Below, piece after piece: positions 41,451 through 49,886 of a stretch of DNA of 64,000 nucleotides. The stretch's first letter is position 1. Each line of letters opens with the position of its first letter. The notes beneath the pieces are model-generated. The model did not search any database and was not told the DNA's origin. It saw nothing but the letters and a program-made list of their open reading frames with translations. This DNA comes from a bacterium (GTDB lineage: Bacteria; Bdellovibrionota; Bdellovibrionia; Bdellovibrionales; Bdellovibrionaceae): the NCBI GenBank assembly GCA_019752925.1, contig JAIELP010000005.1, positions 1-64,000 of the forward strand. Direction: 5' to 3'. A program made the position numbers and the translations under genes.

Positions 41451-42233
41451 TCATTTCATTTGATTTAAGTTTAAAGCTAATTTTTTGAAACACAGAGATT
41501 CGACGCCTTCGGAATTACTCTCAACAATTGGAACTCCAGCTTCAGATCCCAAAGAAACTGATGTATTAAACGGAATTTCAGCTAGCTTAGTTAACTTTTT
41601 TGCGTCAAGGTAAGAGTCTAATTCCCCCTTGGGATAGAGCTGTATCTTCTCACCATTAGCTGGGTTTAACATGTAGGACATATTTTCAACTACTCCGGCG
41701 ATCTTGACTCCTGTTCTTTCAAACATATCGATGGCTTTTTTGGCATCAATTAAAGAAATATTTTGCGGCGTGGTCACAACTATGGCGTAGTTTACAGGTA
41801 CTTTTTGAACTAAAGACAGCTGAACATCGCCGGTACCAGGTGGAAGGTCAATAACCAGATAGTCGAGCTCGCCCCACTGAACATCACGGAAAAATTGATC
41901 CATGGCTTTAAATAGCATAGGTCCACGCCAAACAATGGCCGAACCTTCTTCAACTAAAAAGCCTATGCTCATCACTTTAACTCCATAGCGGTTAATCGGT
42001 GTGATTTTAGCTCCATCTGCTGTGGGTTTTTGGTTAAGAGCGCCCATCATGCGAGGAAGACTGGGGCCGTAAATATCAGCATCAAGAAGGCCCACGTTAC
42101 CAAACTCCCTAAGAGCCAGTGCCAGATTTGTAGCAACTGTACTTTTGCCTACGCCGCCTTTACCTGAGGCCACTGCTATAATTTTTTTAACACCGGGAAT
42201 AGCCTGTTGTTGGTCGAAGGGATTAGTAGCCAT
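41451..42233 (-). CDS. Mrp/NBP35-family ATPase lacking CxxC
   Basis: A P-loop ATPase of the Mrp/ApbC group (260 residues): deviant Walker A GKGGVGKST (residues 24-32), DADIYGPSLPRMMG, DLPPGTGDVQLS and GVVENMSYM. These proteins carry iron-sulfur clusters on a C-terminal CxxC, but here that spot reads NPAN (residues 190-193) and the only cysteine is near the C-terminus. The N-terminal DUF59 domain is also absent. It starts at ATG 42233 (AGAGG upstream), not at the in-frame GTG 42242. Its role in cluster transfer is thus doubtful. Confidence 0.88.
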   Translation of the reverse strand: MATNPFDQQQAIPGVKKIIAVASGKGGVGKSTVATNLALALREFGNVGLLDADIYGPSLPRMMGALNQKPTADGAKITPINRYGVKVMSIGFLVEEGSAIVWRGPMLFKAMDQFFRDVQWGELDYLVIDLPPGTGDVQLSLVQKVPVNYAIVVTTPQNISLIDAKKAIDMFERTGVKIAGVVENMSYMLNPANGEKIQLYPKGELDSYLDAKKLTKLAEIPFNTSVSLGSEAGVPIVESNSEGVESLCFKKLALNLNQMK

Positions 42234-42295
42234 ATGAAACACCTCTGGATTGATAGCTTTACAAATTCGAATCTTCTTTTCATAATGAATTTAAC

Positions 42296-42712
42296 GTGAA
42301 TAGCCAACAGCTTTTATTTATTAATTTTCTTATCTTCTTAGCACTTGTGCTATTTTTCTGGTTTGGAAGATCAAAACCCAAGCAGCCGACACGTTTAAAT
42401 ATGAAAGCGCCTCCTTCACAGCCCGAAGAGCTACTTCAGGACAAAAAGCAGATTCTTGAGTTAAAACCTGAAAAAGAACCAATCGCTCGAGATGTGAGCC
42501 CTAAGAAACCAGCTCAATTGGGAGCGGTCAAAACAGTCTACTTTGTCTATAATGGCCATGAGTGGGATGCTTATGAAGTATTGGGGTTGCCCCGTGGGTG
42601 TGCGATTAATACCGCCACCAGCCATTACCAAAACCTAATTAAAACTTCTGATCCAAGCACTTTTGAGTTTTATGACGCTGCCTATTCGGCGATATTGAAA
42701 ACAAAGTCCTAA
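42296..42712 (+). CDS. Membrane-anchored J-like protein
   Basis: An N-terminal transmembrane helix (residues 7-23) is followed by a proline-rich linker and a C-terminal segment resembling a J-domain: WDAYEVLGLPRGCAINTATS, HYQNLIKTSDPSTFEF and YDAAYSAIL (residues 90-133). The HPD motif needed to stimulate Hsp70 is replaced by SDP, so it cannot work as an ordinary DnaJ. It may recruit a partner to the membrane, like other J-like proteins. The start is GTG 42296 and the ribosome-binding site is weak. It is divergent from the Mrp gene. Confidence 0.6.
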   Translation: MNSQQLLFINFLIFLALVLFFWFGRSKPKQPTRLNMKAPPSQPEELLQDKKQILELKPEKEPIARDVSPKKPAQLGAVKTVYFVYNGHEWDAYEVLGLPRGCAINTATSHYQNLIKTSDPSTFEFYDAAYSAILKTKS

Positions 42713-42818
42713 AACTAAGATTAAGAAACCTCGTCCCAGTAAATATTTCCGCCTTGTGATAAACGCTGGTTTATTAGAGTGAAATGTTTTAAAAACTGAG
42801 CCTATCAAAGAGGTTTTT

Positions 42819-43235
42819 ATGAATTCAGTTTTTGCACTTTTAGTAAGTTCTGTAGTCGCTTTTTCAGCTCAGGCTGCGTTGAGAATTGTTAATCCTGAAG
42901 AATTCCAATTTGTACATTGTACACCGGTAAGCGTGAGTGATAAGGCTTTAGTTAAGCACTATGTTGTAGATATAAGAAACGAAAGACAACATAAGCTTTA
43001 CTCAATGATCGCAACTCAAGATTCTAAAGCTAAAAACTTGCGCAATTTAAGACTTATCGACAACCGCTTATTAGTAAATACGATCACCACAGTTGATGTG
43101 AGCTGGATTTCGGCCCGTAACGGTCTTAGGTTTGAACTGAATATTCTCGATAACGGCGGCTACGCAATGGACGGCACGCTCACTCAAAATGGAGTTTCTA
43201 CTCCAGTTTCTTGCATTGATTCTAGCTTGGAATAA
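42819..43235 (+). CDS. Small exported protein of unknown function
   Basis: Signal peptide MNSVFALLVSSVVAFSAQA followed by a 118-residue beta-rich domain. A cysteine near each end of the mature chain (FVHCTPVS and VSCIDSS) may form a disulfide closing a beta-barrel or sandwich. Segments such as TVDVSWISARNGLRFELNI look like alternating strands. The family is not recognised. It has AGAGG upstream and is followed by a hairpin. Confidence 0.6.
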   Translation: MNSVFALLVSSVVAFSAQAALRIVNPEEFQFVHCTPVSVSDKALVKHYVVDIRNERQHKLYSMIATQDSKAKNLRNLRLIDNRLLVNTITTVDVSWISARNGLRFELNILDNGGYAMDGTLTQNGVSTPVSCIDSSLE

Positions 43236-43247
43236 GCCCTAAAAACT

Positions 43248-43271
43248 GATTTGCCCCATACAGGGCAAATC
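43248..43271 (+). terminator. Stable hairpin without T-tract after exported-protein gene
   Basis: GATTTGCCC and GGGCAAATC pair perfectly over 9 bp around a 6-nt loop. No T-run follows on either strand (CTCAAATTG on the plus side), so it is not a standard intrinsic terminator. It could be a factor-dependent terminator, an RNA-end protector or part of the glyS leader. Confidence 0.4.
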
Positions 43272-43374
43272 CTCAAATTGACACTCTACAGAAATCTCCA
43301 TAGTAACTACAGTTTTTATCGTAAAAAATGTAGGCTCATAATTGAAAAAAATGTGAAAAAACAGGAGTTATTTC

Positions 43375-44763
43375 ATGACTGAAACAGCAACACCGAGCGT
43401 TCGTCATTTAAAAGATTTAAATACACTGGTGAGCTTATCAAAACGCAGAGGTTTTGTTTTTCAAAGTTCAGAAATTTACGGCGGCTTAGGTAGCTGTTGG
43501 GATTACGGTCCTTTAGGTTCAATTTTAAAACAAAATGTTAAACGCGCTTGGTGGAATGCCATGACTCGCAGATCCGACATCGTTGGTCTTGATGCGGCTA
43601 TTTTAATGCATCCCACAGTTTGGAAAGCTTCCGGTCACGTAGATGGTTTTTCGGATCCATTGGTGGACTGTAAAGATTGTAAAACACGTTTCCGCGCGGA
43701 TAATACGGATTCTTACATCAATAAAAAACAATGTCCTCAGTGTGGTTCTAAAAATTTATCAGAAGAACGTAATTTTAATTTAATGTTCAAAACTCACATG
43801 GGTCCGTTAGAAGATTCAGCTTCAGTTGTTTACTTGCGTCCTGAAACAGCTCAAGGCCACTTTGTAAACTTCCAAAACTGTCAGCAGAGTTCACGTTATA
43901 AAATTCCATTCGGTATTGCGGCTATAGGTAAATCTTTCCGTAATGAAATCACTCCGGGTAACTTTATTTTCAGAACCCGCGAATTTGAACAAATGGAAAT
44001 GCAATACTTTGTTAAGCCGGGCACTGATGAAGGTTTCTTTAACGAGTGGAAAGAGCGCCGCTTAAACTTCTATTTAAAATTTGGTATTAAAAGAGAGAAT
44101 CTTCAATTTAAAGATCACGAAAAGTTGGCGCACTATGCGCGTGCGGCCACTGACGTAGAATATAAGTTCCCGATGGGTTACTCAGAACTAGAAGGTATTC
44201 ATAATCGTTCTGATTTTGACTTAACTCAACATATGAAATTCTCAGGCAAGAATTTAGAGTATTTCGATGAAGCCAATAAAGAAAAATTTATTCCGTATGT
44301 AATCGAAACAGCTGTAGGTTGTGATCGCTTAATTTTAGCTTTCATGTGCGATGCTTACCGCGAAGAAGTTTCAACTCAAACAGATGAAGCTGGAAAAGTT
44401 TCTGAAGATGTACGCGTGGTGATGGGTTTCCATCCTGAAATTGCGCCAATTAAAGTTGCGGTACTTCCGCTTTCTAAAAAAGATGAACTATCAGGTCCGG
44501 CCATGAAAATCCGCGACCAACTGGCTGAAGACTTTGACGTCACTTACGACGAAACAGCTTCTATCGGTAAACGTTATCGCCGTGCAGACGAAGTGGGTGT
44601 GCCTTTCTGTGTAACCATCGATTTTGAAACTGTTGGCGAGGCCGGTAAGCCCGGTGATCAAGCGGTTACAGTACGTCACCGCGACAAGATGACTCAGGAT
44701 AGAGTTTTAATTAAAGATTTAAATGCATACGTAGCTAACGGATTAAAAAACTTTTACAAATAA
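43375..44763 (+). CDS. glyS: Glycyl-tRNA synthetase, single-chain type
   Basis: Attaches glycine to tRNA-Gly. It is the alpha2 eukaryote/archaea-like class, 462 residues, with [20 protein letters not shown], the zinc pairs CKDCKTRF and CPQCGSKN, motif 2 [20 protein letters not shown] and motif 3 [10 protein letters not shown], followed by the anticodon-binding domain ([16 protein letters not shown]). Strong ribosome-binding site AGGAG. The next gene lies 17 bp downstream, so it is probably cotranscribed with the dikinase. Confidence 0.95.
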   Translation: MTETATPSVRHLKDLNTLVSLSKRRGFVFQSSEIYGGLGSCWDYGPLGSILKQNVKRAWWNAMTRRSDIVGLDAAILMHPTVWKASGHVDGFSDPLVDCKDCKTRFRADNTDSYINKKQCPQCGSKNLSEERNFNLMFKTHMGPLEDSASVVYLRPETAQGHFVNFQNCQQSSRYKIPFGIAAIGKSFRNEITPGNFIFRTREFEQMEMQYFVKPGTDEGFFNEWKERRLNFYLKFGIKRENLQFKDHEKLAHYARAATDVEYKFPMGYSELEGIHNRSDFDLTQHMKFSGKNLEYFDEANKEKFIPYVIETAVGCDRLILAFMCDAYREEVSTQTDEAGKVSEDVRVVMGFHPEIAPIKVAVLPLSKKDELSGPAMKIRDQLAEDFDVTYDETASIGKRYRRADEVGVPFCVTIDFETVGEAGKPGDQAVTVRHRDKMTQDRVLIKDLNAYVANGLKNFYK

Positions 44764-44780
44764 CAAGGAGAACGAACGTT

Positions 44781-47456
44781 ATGGAGACTTTAACAGATTC
44801 GAAATCCCAATCAAAAACAGGAATCCCAAGTAAATTTGTGTATTACTTTGCAGCTGGTGAAGCTGAGGGTAGTGCGGCTATGAAAAATACTTTGGGTGGT
44901 AAGGGCGCTAACTTAGCTGAAATGACAGCGATTGGGTTAGATGTTCCTCCGGGCTTTACTATTTCAACAGATATCTGCACGCATTTTTATCTTGAAGGCG
45001 GAAAGTTACCAGACTGGGTAAAACCAAAAGTTATGGAAGCTTTAAACCGTGTTGAGAAAAAAATCGGTAAAAAATTCGGCGACGTTAAAAATCCTTTATT
45101 AGTGAGTGTTCGTTCAGGCGCACGCGCTTCTATGCCGGGTATGATGGATACAATTCTTAATTTGGGTTTAAACGATCAAACAGTGGAAGGTCTTGCAGCT
45201 TCTTCAAATAACCCGCGCTTTGCATGGGATTCATACCGTAGATTCATTCAGATGTACTCTGACGTAGTGATGGGAATGAACTCTTCATTGCTGGAAGTTA
45301 CACTTGAAGATTTAAAAGCTGAAAAAGGTATTCATAACGATACCGACTTAACAACTGATGACTTAAAAAAATTAGTTTCAAAGTTTAAGGCCATGGTTCA
45401 ACAAATGACGGGCCAGAGCTTTCCAGCCGATCCTCTCGAGCAACTTTGGGGTGCGGTATCAGCCGTATTCCGCAGTTGGAATACTCCGCGCGCGATCACT
45501 TACCGTGAATTACACGATATTCCGGCAGAGTGGGGTACAGCAGTAAATGTTCAATCCATGGTATTTGGTAACTTAGGTGATGATTCGGCAACAGGCGTTG
45601 CCTTCACTCGTAACCCAAGCACAGGTGAAAGAAAATTTTACGGTGAGTTCTTAATCAATGCTCAAGGTGAAGACGTTGTGGCGGGTATTCGTACTCCGCA
45701 ACCTATTTCTATTTTGCAGGAAGTGATGCCTCAGGCTTACAAAGATCTTGAAGCCAACTACATGAAGCTTGAAACATATTTTAAAGATATGCAGGACATT
45801 GAATTTACAATTGAAAGAAATAAATTGTGGATGCTGCAAACCCGTAACGGAAAACGTACGGCAAAAGCGGCCTTACAAATTGCCTGCGACATGATTGATG
45901 AAAAAATGATTTCCGAAGAAGAAGCTATTTTAAGAATTGATCCCTCTTCTTTAGATCAGTTATTGCATCCGACATTAGATCCTAACGCTAAAAAAACTGA
46001 ATTAGCCAAAGGTTTACCGGCAAGTCCTGGTGGCGTTTGTGGTCAGGTTGTATTTACCCCTGAAGACGCGGTCGAAATGAAAGAAAAAGGCCATAAAGTT
46101 ATTTTAGTACGTGTTGAAACTTCTCCGGAAGATATCGCCGGTATGGTGGCGGCTCAGGGTATTTTAACTTCTCGTGGTGGCATGACGTCACATGCGGCGG
46201 TTGTGGCGCGTGGGATGGGTAAATGTTGCGTTGCTGGCTGTGCTGAAGTTGAAGTGAATTACCATAACGAAACTTTTAAAGCTAAAGGTCACATCATTAA
46301 AAAAGGCGACATCATCACTCTTGATGGCAGCACCGGTGAAGTATTCATGGGCGAAGTTAAAACTATTGAGCCAAAACTTGATGGTACTTTCAATCGCTTA
46401 ATGGGTATGGCGGATAAAGTGCGAAGACTAAAAGTTCGTGCCAATGCTGACACGCCTAAAGACGCAAAAACAGCCCGTGAGTTTGGCGCTGAAGGTATTG
46501 GTTTGTGCCGTACAGAACATATGTTCTTCGGTGAAGACCGCATCGATGCAGTTCGTGAAATGATTATTGCGGATACTAAAAATGAGCGCGAAAAAGCATT
46601 GGCTAAATTATTACCTATGCAGCGTGATGACTTCTACCAATTGTTTAAAATCATGGAAGGTTATCCGGTAACGATTCGTTTATTAGATCCACCTTTACAT
46701 GAGTTCGTGCCTCATACAGATGAAGAGATTGCTGAATTAGCCAAGCGTATTAAGTATGATGAAAACCGCTTAAAACATAAAATCCACTCGCTACACGAAT
46801 TCAACCCGATGTTAGGTCACCGTGGTTGTCGTTTGGCGATTACATTCCCTGAAATTTACCAGATGCAATCGCGCGCCATTGCTGAAGCGGCTGCGCAATT
46901 GGTAAAAGAAGGTATGAAGCTAGTTCCTGAAATTATGATTCCTTTAGTTGGTACAGCTAAAGAATTAGAAATTTTAAGAGCGCAAACAGTGGAAGCTGTT
47001 GAAAAAGTTCAAAAAGAAAAAGGTATTAAGTTTGATTACCAAGTGGGAACAATGATCGAGCTTCCACGTGCTGCGGTTACAGCTCACGAAATTGCTCATC
47101 ATGCAGACTTCTTCAGTTTTGGTACAAATGACTTAACTCAAACCACTTTAGGATTGTCGCGCGATGATTCAAGCCGCTTCTTAGGTAGCTATGTATCGCA
47201 AGGTATTTTTGCTAAAGATCCGTTTGTAAGTATTGATCAAGTTGGTGTGGGTACTTTAGTTAAAACGGGTGTGGATTTAGGCCGTCAAACTAAGGGTAAC
47301 TTAAAAGTCGGCGTATGCGGTGAACATGGTGGCGATCCGGATTCAATCCAGTTCTTCGAAAATGTTAACTTGGATTACGTAAGTTGTTCACCTTATCGTG
47401 TGCCTATTGCAAGATTGGCAGCAGCAAGAGCTAAAATTAAGCGTACGGCTAAATAA
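44781..47456 (+). CDS. ppdK: Pyruvate, phosphate dikinase
   Basis: Interconverts pyruvate, ATP and phosphate with PEP, AMP and pyrophosphate. The 891-residue length is typical. N-terminal ATP-grasp: GGKGANLAEMTAIGLDVPPG; central swivelling domain with the phospho-histidine motif GGMTSHAAVVARGMGKCCV; C-terminal PEP-binding barrel with GIGLCRTEHMFF, FGTNDLTQTTLG and VCGEHGGDP. It allows gluconeogenesis or glycolysis with pyrophosphate. It is followed by a strong terminator. Confidence 0.96.
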   Translation: METLTDSKSQSKTGIPSKFVYYFAAGEAEGSAAMKNTLGGKGANLAEMTAIGLDVPPGFTISTDICTHFYLEGGKLPDWVKPKVMEALNRVEKKIGKKFGDVKNPLLVSVRSGARASMPGMMDTILNLGLNDQTVEGLAASSNNPRFAWDSYRRFIQMYSDVVMGMNSSLLEVTLEDLKAEKGIHNDTDLTTDDLKKLVSKFKAMVQQMTGQSFPADPLEQLWGAVSAVFRSWNTPRAITYRELHDIPAEWGTAVNVQSMVFGNLGDDSATGVAFTRNPSTGERKFYGEFLINAQGEDVVAGIRTPQPISILQEVMPQAYKDLEANYMKLETYFKDMQDIEFTIERNKLWMLQTRNGKRTAKAALQIACDMIDEKMISEEEAILRIDPSSLDQLLHPTLDPNAKKTELAKGLPASPGGVCGQVVFTPEDAVEMKEKGHKVILVRVETSPEDIAGMVAAQGILTSRGGMTSHAAVVARGMGKCCVAGCAEVEVNYHNETFKAKGHIIKKGDIITLDGSTGEVFMGEVKTIEPKLDGTFNRLMGMADKVRRLKVRANADTPKDAKTAREFGAEGIGLCRTEHMFFGEDRIDAVREMIIADTKNEREKALAKLLPMQRDDFYQLFKIMEGYPVTIRLLDPPLHEFVPHTDEEIAELAKRIKYDENRLKHKIHSLHEFNPMLGHRGCRLAITFPEIYQMQSRAIAEAAAQLVKEGMKLVPEIMIPLVGTAKELEILRAQTVEAVEKVQKEKGIKFDYQVGTMIELPRAAVTAHEIAHHADFFSFGTNDLTQTTLGLSRDDSSRFLGSYVSQGIFAKDPFVSIDQVGVGTLVKTGVDLGRQTKGNLKVGVCGEHGGDPDSIQFFENVNLDYVSCSPYRVPIARLAAARAKIKRTAK

Positions 47457-47508
47457 TATTAAGTTTCGTAAAGCGCTGAAATTTGCGTTTCAGTGCTGTT
47501 AAGTGCAG

Positions 47509-47541
47509 GGCGGGTTTGTGAAAGCAAATCCGCCTTTTTTA
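47509..47541 (+). terminator. Intrinsic terminator after ppdK
   Basis: GGCGGGTTTG (47509-47518) pairs with CAAATCCGCC (47525-47534) with one G-U pair, loop TGAAAG, then six T. A second hairpin without T-run (GCTGAAA/TTTCAG, about 47472-47497) precedes it. Confidence 0.9.
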
Positions 47542-47630
47542 TTAATTAAAACATGTTTAATAAAATCTGAAAATATTGTCTCAAATTGAGAAACTATTCA
47601 GAATAACTCGCAATATTCCGATAAGTACTT

Positions 47631-47972
47631 ATGCGCAAAGAATCTGATGCAGTAGCAAAACGTAAATATCCGCGGAAATCTTTCCGTAAAAATGTCAGTT
47701 TTATGTGTGATGGTAAATCAAGCCTGGGCGTTGGCGTTGAAATCGGCGAGGGCGGATTATCTTTTTCTTCAGATGACAAGATTGATGTGAATAAAAAACT
47801 GATTTTAAATTTCTTTTTATCGGACAAAGACTTTTTCTCGGTGCGCGTGACTTTATTGAATGTTTTAAATACGACTAAATCTTTTACTTATGGTGCGAGC
47901 TTTGATGACGTATCCATAGCCCTAAAACGACAAATCCGAGCCTATGTAGCTCGGAGTGCCTTGAATTCATAA
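47631..47972 (+). CDS. PilZ-like protein with incomplete c-di-GMP motif
   Basis: A 113-residue protein with PilZ architecture. The first c-di-GMP motif RxxxR is present as RKSFR (residues 15-19), preceded by RKYP. The second motif (D/N-x-S-x-x-G) reads EIGEGG (37-42), so Asp/Asn and Ser are changed. It may bind c-di-GMP weakly or act without it. The rest shows the beta-barrel pattern (KKLILNFFLSDKDFFSVRV). No strong ribosome-binding site is visible before ATG 47631. Confidence 0.7.
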   Translation: MRKESDAVAKRKYPRKSFRKNVSFMCDGKSSLGVGVEIGEGGLSFSSDDKIDVNKKLILNFFLSDKDFFSVRVTLLNVLNTTKSFTYGASFDDVSIALKRQIRAYVARSALNS

Positions 47973-47992
47973 AATTGAATTAAAACTAAATA

Positions 47993-48265
47993 CTACTTAG
48001 TGCCTAAAGCTTTGTGAACTTGTGCAGATAAACGCGCAATTTTACGAGAAGCTGTAGTTCTGCTGAAAACGCCTTTTTGAGCTGCTTTCATCATTTGGCT
48101 TGTATAGTGAGAAAGTAATGCAGGAATTGCTTTAGCATCTTTCTTTTTAAGAGCTGTTAATAAGCTTTTTTCGCCAGTACGAACCTTAGATTTACGGTTA
48201 GTATTAACTTTGTTTTTACGAACGGCTTGACGTGCTCTTTTAGCTGCTGACTTATGTTGTGCCAA
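47993..48265 (-). CDS. rpsT: 30S ribosomal protein S20
   Basis: A 90-residue S20 with the typical start (M)AQHKSAAKRARQAVRKNKVN and C-terminal TASRKIARLSAQVHKALG. It starts at TTG 48265, 7 bp behind a strong GGAGG. E. coli rpsT also uses UUG, where it contributes to low initiation and autogenous control, so this is probably a conserved regulatory feature. It is divergent from murJ, an arrangement common in proteobacteria. Confidence 0.95.
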   Translation of the reverse strand: MAQHKSAAKRARQAVRKNKVNTNRKSKVRTGEKSLLTALKKKDAKAIPALLSHYTSQMMKAAQKGVFSRTTASRKIARLSAQVHKALGTK

Positions 48266-48297
48266 GGGATAACCTCCATATATAATTAAACGAATAT

Positions 48298-48311
48298 AAG
48301 GAGTTAACATA
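48298..48311 (+). promoter_or_regulatory. Strong ribosome-binding site next to an ATA triplet
   Basis: AAGGAG (about 48298-48303) followed by TTAAC and ATA at 48309-48311, the ideal distance. The frame is that of murJ and the sequence from this ATA to ATG 48360 reads as a natural MurJ N-terminus. It may be an AUA initiation site. Confidence 0.45.
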
Positions 48312-48359
48312 GCGCCTCCAGACAAGCAAGAGCAATCTGTTCTAAAGAACGCCTTAAAA

Positions 48360-49886
48360 ATGGCTTTTGGTACTATGACCAGCCGGGTTCTGGGTCAGGT
48401 CCGTGAAAGTCTATTGGCTTACTACTTTGATAAGCGAATTACCGATGCCTGGAATGCGGCTTTTCGCCTACCTAATTTGTTTAGACGTCTTTTGGGCGAG
48501 GGTTCTTTATCGGTCAGCTTTATACCTGTATTTGTTGAAGCCCAGCTTGACTCTCAAAAAAGAGCCCAAAATTTAGTCAACTCAGTCTATAGCTTTTTAC
48601 TGGTTATTTTGGGGGTTATCACTACTTTAGGGATTTTATACCCGGATCCTCTCTTAAATTTGGTGCTCGATCCGGCCTATGTTGCCGATCAGGAAAAGTA
48701 TTTGCTCACGCTCCGAATGACCAAAATTATGTTTGGTTTCATATTTTTTATCAGTTCCTATGCGTTTACGATGGGTATTTTAAATGCCCTCGGGCAATTT
48801 GCATTACCAGCTATTGCCCCTACTTTTTTAAATATTGTGATGATTATTTCAACGGTTTTACCTGACAATTACTTTCCGATTCATGGAGATCAGTTGTCGA
48901 TCGGGGTGTTAATAGGGGGAGCGGTTCAGTTAGCTATTTTACTGCCTGCACTTATTAAATCAGGTTATTTTCCTACTCTGTCATTTGATTACCGAAATCC
49001 TGATTTTTTAAAAGTTATACGAAATATGGCTCCCGGTCTGCTGGGGATGGGATTACTACAATTTACAACCATCATTAATTTGAGATTTTCTTCTTCTTTA
49101 CCTGAAGGAACTATTTCGTTTATTGGTTACGCAGATCGTCTGGTGGAGTTACCGTTATCTTTGATATCGGTGAGTCTTGGTACGGCGTTGTTACCAGCAC
49201 TCTCAGGTTTTTTAGCTCGTAATGAAAAACAAAAATTTAGTTTTATCACGCGCCATTATTTAGAATTAAACTTAATGATGACGATGGCGGCGGCGGCGGG
49301 GCTTTACGTGCTAGCGCATCCAGTTGTGCAATTATTATTTGGTCGTGGTCGTTTTGGTCCTGAAAATGTTTTAGCCACATCACAAATCTTACAAACCTAT
49401 TGCTGGATTATGATTTTTTCAAGCGGGGTAAGAGTATTAACACCGGCCTACTATGCCGTAAAAAATACGTGGTTTCCCGCTTTGGTTTCCTGCGTTTGTT
49501 TAACAGTACATTTAATTGTGGCACCCTTACTGATGGAGAGATTTCAGGTTCACGGATTAATGATGTCGACCATTATCAGCGCCACATTGAATTTAAGTTT
49601 ATTGCTTTTGTTTTTCACTAAATATGTAGGTGAATTTGAATACAAACATTTTTTTAAAAACATATTCATTTTTTCGGGTTTAGCAGTGGTTACGGCAGCG
49701 GTGGCCAGTGTGTATTATACAATCGCTCCACTTGTTCCTGCAGGTACTTTATTTTTAACGTTAAATATATTTTTCAGTATAGGATTATCTCTAGTGGCTT
49801 TTGCAAGCCTAGGTTACTTACTTAAAATCAGTGCGGTAACCGAAGCTTTGAATAAAGTTTTAAGAAAAATTAAAAAGAACAACTAA
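48360..49886 (+). CDS. murJ: Lipid II flippase MurJ
   Basis: Flips lipid II across the inner membrane for peptidoglycan synthesis. The MviN/MurJ pattern is clear: MTSRVLGQVRESLLAYYF, AFRLPNLFRRLLGEGSLSVSFIPVF, and about 13-14 transmembrane helices (FIFFISSYAFTMGILNALGQ, LLPALSGFLARNEKQ). From ATG 48360 it has 508 residues and begins in the middle of TM1. The frame extends 17 codons upstream (AL preceding MAFGT), where an ATA at 48309 has an ideal ribosome-binding site, so the real product is probably 525 residues. Its stop interlocks with that of the next gene. Confidence 0.93.
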   Translation: MAFGTMTSRVLGQVRESLLAYYFDKRITDAWNAAFRLPNLFRRLLGEGSLSVSFIPVFVEAQLDSQKRAQNLVNSVYSFLLVILGVITTLGILYPDPLLNLVLDPAYVADQEKYLLTLRMTKIMFGFIFFISSYAFTMGILNALGQFALPAIAPTFLNIVMIISTVLPDNYFPIHGDQLSIGVLIGGAVQLAILLPALIKSGYFPTLSFDYRNPDFLKVIRNMAPGLLGMGLLQFTTIINLRFSSSLPEGTISFIGYADRLVELPLSLISVSLGTALLPALSGFLARNEKQKFSFITRHYLELNLMMTMAAAAGLYVLAHPVVQLLFGRGRFGPENVLATSQILQTYCWIMIFSSGVRVLTPAYYAVKNTWFPALVSCVCLTVHLIVAPLLMERFQVHGLMMSTIISATLNLSLLLLFFTKYVGEFEYKHFFKNIFIFSGLAVVTAAVASVYYTIAPLVPAGTLFLTLNIFFSIGLSLVAFASLGYLLKISAVTEALNKVLRKIKKNN

